DNA of 8,533 bases, taken from the NCBI GenBank assembly GCA_013153675.1, contig JAADEA010000074.1, forward strand, positions 1 to 8,533. The letters are read 5' to 3'. The notes under the pieces were generated by a model that had not been told where the DNA came from, made no database searches, and saw only the letters and a list, made by a program, of their open reading frames with translations. This document shows, piece by piece, positions 5,178-8,533 of the stretch; the stretch's first letter is position 1, and every line of letters begins with the position of its first letter. This DNA comes from Campylobacterota bacterium (GTDB lineage Bacteria > Campylobacterota > Campylobacteria > Campylobacterales > Sulfurovaceae). The translations under genes and the position numbers were made by a program.

Positions 5178-6461
5178 TTATCTTCCATACATCATATTAG
5201 GAAGCCAAAGGGAGATTTGGGGAATATATGTTACTAATAAAAGACCTACCAATATTGCCATACTCCATGGCAAAGAGTAGATAATCACATTTTTTAAGCT
5301 CTCTTTTGTTATACCACTTGTTACAAAAAGATTAAGCCCAACTGGAGGGGTAATCATTCCAAGCTCCATATTAATAGTAATAATAATTCCAAAGTGAATA
5401 GGATCAATTCCTAAAGATTTTGCTACTGGCAAAAGCAAAGGGACCATAATCATAATAATAGCGCTTGGCTCCATAAAATCACCAGCAAAAAATAGCAAAA
5501 TATTTACAAATAACAAAAATGAAATAGCTCCTAAATGTTGAGATAACATCCAATTTGTAATCATTTGAGGAATATTTTCTAATGTTAAAAAGTGAGCAAA
5601 TAACATTGCATTTGCTATTATAAACATAATCATAGCAGTAGTTTTTGCAGCATGTAAAAATACTCCCCATATCTCTTTAACTTTTAAATCTTTATATATA
5701 AATAAAGATACAAACAAAGCCCATATAGCAGATACTGCAGCTGCCTCTGTTGGAGTAAAGATCCCACCATATATACCACCAATTACTATAAATATAGTAC
5801 CAAGCGCCCAGAAGGCATCTTTAAATTTCTCCCATCTCTCTTTCCATGAGGCAGGCTCTTTTCTCTTAAAACCAAGTCTTTTTGCCCCAATATAGGTAAC
5901 AAGCATCATAAAACTTCCAATCATAATCCCTGGAATAATTCCTGCAATAAATAACTTTCCAATACTTACCTCAGCAGTAACCCCATATACAATTAAAATA
6001 ATTGATGGTGGTATTAATATTCCCAAACTTCCAGCCGTTGCTATTGTTCCAATAGCATATTTTTTTGGATACCCAGCCTTTTCAATAGCGCTAAACATAA
6101 TAGAACCAATTGCCACAACAGTAGCAGGTGAGCTTCCACTAACAGCTGCAAAGATAATACTTGCAAAAATAGCTGACATTGGAAGTCCACCTGGAAGATG
6201 CCCTACCATAGATTGAGCAAAATCTATAATTCTTTTTGCACTACTTCCTTTGGATAATAAAGCTCCAGCCAAAATAAACATAGGAATAGCCATTAAAGAG
6301 TAGTGCTCTACTTTATCAAATATCATAGATGATATCTCAATAGGAGAAAGAGGAGTATATAACACCAATGTTAAAAATGTAGATGCTCCAAGAGCAACAG
6401 CAATTGGTATTCCTAAAATTAAAAATAGAAAAAATAGTCCAAATAGAAAAAATATACTCAA
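5178..6461 (-). CDS. dctM: TRAP transporter large membrane subunit DctM
   Basis: Transport-channel subunit of a sodium-coupled TRAP carrier for C4-dicarboxylates. The 427-residue, multi-helix protein has the normal length and the family's conserved blocks in order: AVSGSSPATVVAIG (about 106-119), SLGILIPPSI (145-154), FTPTEAAAV (235-243), GDFMEPSA (327-334) and NMELGMITPPVGLNLFV (364-380). The two helix-break regions (SGSS and TPPVG) are where sodium and substrate are held in known structures. The start is a TTG at 6461, since the next in-frame Met is residue 57, beyond the first membrane helix. GAGGAG at the very end of dctQ lies 6 bases ahead, which supports this start. The gap to dctQ is 3 bases, so the two are co-translated. 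Confidence 0.95.
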   Translation of the reverse strand: MSIFFLFGLFFLFLILGIPIAVALGASTFLTLVLYTPLSPIEISSMIFDKVEHYSLMAIPMFILAGALLSKGSSAKRIIDFAQSMVGHLPGGLPMSAIFASIIFAAVSGSSPATVVAIGSIMFSAIEKAGYPKKYAIGTIATAGSLGILIPPSIILIVYGVTAEVSIGKLFIAGIIPGIMIGSFMMLVTYIGAKRLGFKRKEPASWKERWEKFKDAFWALGTIFIVIGGIYGGIFTPTEAAAVSAIWALFVSLFIYKDLKVKEIWGVFLHAAKTTAMIMFIIANAMLFAHFLTLENIPQMITNWMLSQHLGAISFLLFVNILLFFAGDFMEPSAIIMIMVPLLLPVAKSLGIDPIHFGIIITINMELGMITPPVGLNLFVTSGITKESLKNVIIYSLPWSMAILVGLLLVTYIPQISLWLPNMMYGR

Positions 6462-6464
6462 CTT

Positions 6465-7007
6465 CTACTCCTCTTTAAAGTTAAATTCCTCTAATACCAC
6501 TTTTGTCTCATCTTTAATTACTAAAGCATCATCTTTTGCCAATATTAACTTTACCATATTCTCCAAAGTATATATAGCCCCTATTCCAAAAGATAGAGGA
6601 ATAGCTAAATATACTATCCACATTGGCACATGTAAATCTGTGGAGATCTCTTCTAATTCTATCTCTAAGAGAATATATTTATAACCAAAATATGCAACAG
6701 CACTTAAAAAGATAAATATAACAATATAAGAGATAAATGCAACTACTCTTTTTAGTTTTGAGGGTAATTTTTCTTGTAGAATAGTTACTCCAATATGAGC
6801 ATTTTCTTTAAAGTTATAAGCAGCGCCAAAAAAGGCACTCCATAAAAAGAGATATATAGTAAGCTCACTTGCCCATGGAAGGGCGATATTAAAAAAGCGC
6901 GCTACTATATTTATAAAAGAGACTACCACCCCTCCAATAATACCCACTCCCATAATTAACTTAGTAAAAAAATCTATTAATTTTAAAAAAGATTCTATTA
7001 TCTTCAT
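6465..7007 (-). CDS. dctQ: TRAP transporter small membrane subunit DctQ
   Basis: Partner of DctM in the membrane complex that receives substrate from DctP. The 180-residue protein has four predicted membrane segments (about 17-37, 47-65, 87-110, 128-149). It carries the typical block PWASELTIYLFLWSAFFGAA (44-63) followed by KENAHIGV, which are the best-conserved parts of this otherwise variable family. A charged tail of some 25 residues follows the last helix and ends in Glu-Glu. The GAG GAG codons there double as the ribosome binding site for dctM. The ATG overlaps the dctP stop (ATGA) and has no clear ribosome binding site of its own, so translation is probably coupled. Confidence 0.93.
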   Translation of the reverse strand: MKIIESFLKLIDFFTKLIMGVGIIGGVVVSFINIVARFFNIALPWASELTIYLFLWSAFFGAAYNFKENAHIGVTILQEKLPSKLKRVVAFISYIVIFIFLSAVAYFGYKYILLEIELEEISTDLHVPMWIVYLAIPLSFGIGAIYTLENMVKLILAKDDALVIKDETKVVLEEFNFKEE

Positions 7008-7999
7008 TTTACATTTTGTGCTGCTTCAATTAAATCTTTTCCAATTACCTTTGGATCATAAAATTTAGGATATATTTTACTCATTACCTTTTTCCACTCC
7101 TCTCTTTGCTCAGGAGTTAGTTTAATAATTTCTAACTTTTTAGTCTTTTTAGCATATTCTGCAATTTTTTCAAATTGAGATTTATCAAGCTCTCTTGCCC
7201 ACTCTCTCTCTTTTTCTGTTGCCTCTTTTAGAGCTTTAATTGTTGCTTCTTGCAAATCTTTTGGTAAAGAGTTCCAAAATTTTTTACTCATTACAACCAA
7301 ATATCCAAGATATCCATGATTAGAGATTGTCATATATTTTTGCACTTCATAAAACTTTTTAGTATATATATTTGAGTTTGTATTCTCTTGTCCATCAATA
7401 ACACCTTGTTGTAAAGCAGAATAAACTTCAGAAAATGGCATTACTTGCGGAATAGCTCCAACTGCTTTAAATTGCTCTTCAAGCACCTTTGAGCTCATAA
7501 TTCTAAATTTTAACCCTTTTGCATCTTGAGGATGAACAAGCGGTCTTTTTGAGTTTGTAAGTTGTTTAAATGCATTATCCCAATAATTAAGAGCTACATA
7601 CCCTTTAGCTGTTACAAGATCTTTTAATTTTTTACCCACCTCTCCATCTTGAACTTTATGCACATGATCCATATCTCTAAATAGAAATGGTAGATCAAAA
7701 AGTGCCATTTGTGGAACAATTCTTGTAAATTTTGAAAAAGATGGGCAAGCCATTTGAACAGAATTTAACTTTAAAGCCTTTAATACTGCACTATCTTTAT
7801 ATAATTGAGAGTTTGGATATACCTGAACATCTATTCTTCCATTACTTAACTCTTCTAATCTTTTAGCAAAAAAGTCAGCTGCCTTTCCTTTTGGAGTATT
7901 TGGACTAACTACATGAGAAAATTTTAAAACATAATCAGCTCCAAAAGCAAATATACTCAAAGCAGATGCTAAAAGAGTTGCACCCAATATTCTCTTCAT
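7004..7999 (-). CDS. dctP: TRAP transporter periplasmic C4-dicarboxylate-binding protein DctP
   Basis: Captures succinate, fumarate or malate in the periplasm and delivers it to DctQM. The 331-residue protein has a signal peptide (about 1-21, FAFGA then DY) and then a full DctP fold. GLKFRIMSS (162-170) contains R166, the conserved arginine that forms a salt bridge with the substrate carboxylate. QVMPFSEVYSALQQGVIDGQ (185-204) with EN at 205-206, and the HGYLGY block (228-233), match the classical DctP subfamily rather than sialic-acid or ectoine binders. That supports C4-dicarboxylates, although succinate, malate and fumarate cannot be told apart here. A strong AAGGAGG precedes the ATG. It is the first gene of dctP-dctQ-dctM, with promoter elements upstream at 8030-8077. 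Confidence 0.94.
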   Translation of the reverse strand: MKRILGATLLASALSIFAFGADYVLKFSHVVSPNTPKGKAADFFAKRLEELSNGRIDVQVYPNSQLYKDSAVLKALKLNSVQMACPSFSKFTRIVPQMALFDLPFLFRDMDHVHKVQDGEVGKKLKDLVTAKGYVALNYWDNAFKQLTNSKRPLVHPQDAKGLKFRIMSSKVLEEQFKAVGAIPQVMPFSEVYSALQQGVIDGQENTNSNIYTKKFYEVQKYMTISNHGYLGYLVVMSKKFWNSLPKDLQEATIKALKEATEKEREWARELDKSQFEKIAEYAKKTKKLEIIKLTPEQREEWKKVMSKIYPKFYDPKVIGKDLIEAAQNVK

Positions 8000-8032
8000 A
8001 ACCTTCCTCCTTAAATTTTACTTAGTTTAGAT

Positions 8033-8038
8033 ATTGTG
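8033..8038 (-). promoter_or_regulatory. Candidate extended -10 for the dctPQM operon
   Basis: Read on the minus strand, TGGCACAAT contains TG-N-CACAAT, an extended -10 with 4 of 6 bases matching TATAAT. It is preceded by a T-rich tract and lies about 34 bases ahead of the dctP start. This is the best promoter candidate in the 8000-8126 gap, but the match is imperfect. Confidence 0.3.
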
Positions 8039-8058
8039 CCATAAGTAAGAGAAAAATC

Positions 8059-8077
8059 TAATAAATTCAATTTATTA
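8059..8077. promoter_or_regulatory. Perfect 9-1-9 palindrome upstream of dctP, candidate operator
   Basis: TAATAAATTCAATTTATTA is a perfect inverted repeat of two 9-base arms around a single C. It lies about 20 to 40 bases upstream of the candidate -10 for dctP, where either an activator or a repressor could act. All arm bases are A or T, so chance occurrence is more likely than for a mixed sequence, but an exact 19-base dyad is still notable. Confidence 0.35.
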
Positions 8078-8081
8078 AATC

Positions 8082-8117
8082 AAAAAAAGAGTCATAGTTT
8101 ATTAAAAAGCTACACTC
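8082..8117 (-). terminator. Probable rho-independent terminator after the TolC-family gene
   Basis: On the minus strand GAGT-G-TAG and CTA-TG-ACTC can pair (7 pairs with a small internal loop) around a 12-base A/T-rich loop, followed directly by seven T. Its position, 9 bases past the TolC stop codon, and the T-run support termination ahead of the dct operon. The stem is imperfect. Confidence 0.5.
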
Positions 8118-8126
8118 AAATTAAAT

Positions 8127-8533
8127 TTATTTTTTAATAGCCCTTTTAAAAGGAACTATACCACTAAGAAGCCAACTCTTTCCTATTTGGAATATCAATT
8201 CTAATTTCTCTTTTTTATATTCACTCAAATATAGAACATAATTTGATATAGCATTTGATAGAGTCTCACTATCGCTTAATCCATTATCATAGCTCTTTTT
8301 TATTAGCTCTAAATATTTTTTAGCAGCCTTTAGAGACTCTTTTTTACTTATTAAAGAACTCTTTATCTCATTAATAAGGAGTTTTTGGTTTGATATATTT
8401 TTAAAAATAAGCTCTTTATAATCTATATATTTATGAAAGTTTGAAAGCATTTTATATCTTTTTGCCTCTACTTTATATCTATCTTTAAAACCATTAAATA
8501 GATTTGCTCTTATATCTACTCCAATATAACTCT
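8127..8533 (-). CDS. TolC-family outer-membrane efflux channel, C-terminal part (5' end outside window)
   Basis: The frame stays open from the right edge of the window to TAA at 8127, giving 134 residues. It opens with YIGVDIRANLFNGFKDRYKV, the strand-and-turn block ('l..plf.g...r..v') that precedes the second coiled-coil hairpin in TolC/OEP proteins. A long heptad-like helix follows, including KKSYDNGLSDSETLSNAISN, which matches the family's 'Y..G..s..d.l.a' motif. It ends with a helix containing LIFQIGKSWLLSG. Such channels sit in the outer membrane and tunnel substrates exported by RND, ABC or MFS pumps. The partner pump and substrate are not visible. The internal ATG at 8450 is not a start, because homology continues upstream of it. 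It is probably the last gene of its operon, since a terminator-like hairpin follows. Confidence 0.8.
   Translation of the reverse strand, partial: SYIGVDIRANLFNGFKDRYKVEAKRYKMLSNFHKYIDYKELIFKNISNQKLLINEIKSSLISKKESLKAAKKYLELIKKSYDNGLSDSETLSNAISNYVLYLSEYKKEKLELIFQIGKSWLLSGIVPFKRAIKK

Noticed and set aside
5479..5670. Minus-strand open frame of 63 residues
   Set aside because: Shadow of dctM, whose conserved motifs run through the same bases in the true frame.
8017..8041. Sigma54-like TGGCAC ahead of dctP
   Set aside because: The -24 half matches on the minus strand, but five bases on there is CTAA instead of the TTGC needed at -12, so a sigma54 promoter is not supported, even though dct genes are often sigma54-controlled elsewhere.
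1..8533. Search by eye for tRNA, rRNA, CRISPR, insertion sequences, attachment sites
   Set aside because: No cloverleaf, spaced direct-repeat array, transposase or paired terminal inverted repeats were recognised.

Overview
The window is AT-rich bacterial DNA whose coding strands favour AAA, ATA and AGA codons. The proteins are Lys/Glu/Ile-rich, and exbB is a short form of about 143 residues. Together these suggest a Campylobacterota (epsilonproteobacterial) genome, possibly a vent-type lineage such as Nautiliales. That placement is inference; there is no rRNA or marker gene to confirm it.

Layout: (1) 1-384, minus strand: the N-terminal part of a DUF4062-type protein, the class of domain that usually heads large STAND NTPases of predicted conflict or defence systems. 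Its body lies outside the window. (2) 539-1174, minus: an exported M15-family peptidoglycan peptidase. (3) 1175-1296: a divergent control region with a 16-bp palindrome followed by three tandem 11-bp units. (4) 1297-3309, plus: a TonB-dependent outer-membrane receptor carrying the CxxxM and HxM pair of the OprC/NosA copper receptors. It ends in a hairpin that overlaps its own stop codon. (5) 5104-3337, minus: exbB-exbD-tonB, convergent with the receptor. (6) 7999-5178, minus: dctP-dctQ-dctM, a complete TRAP transporter for C4-dicarboxylates. (7) 8533-8127, minus: the C-terminal part of a TolC-family outer-membrane channel.

How they fit together: ExbB, ExbD and TonB form the inner-membrane motor that would energise the receptor, so 1297-5104 reads as a self-contained outer-membrane import module, most likely for copper. 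DctP, DctQ and DctM form a separate secondary uptake system. Because dctM and exbB are only 73 bases apart with no clear terminator between them, the dct and ton genes may share transcripts. No RNA genes, insertion sequences, CRISPR arrays or attachment sites were seen. Most of the window is ordinary transport machinery. The parts most worth a second look are the DUF4062 fragment, the operator cluster ahead of the receptor, and the unusual TonB protein, which has a charge-segregated spacer and no membrane histidine.
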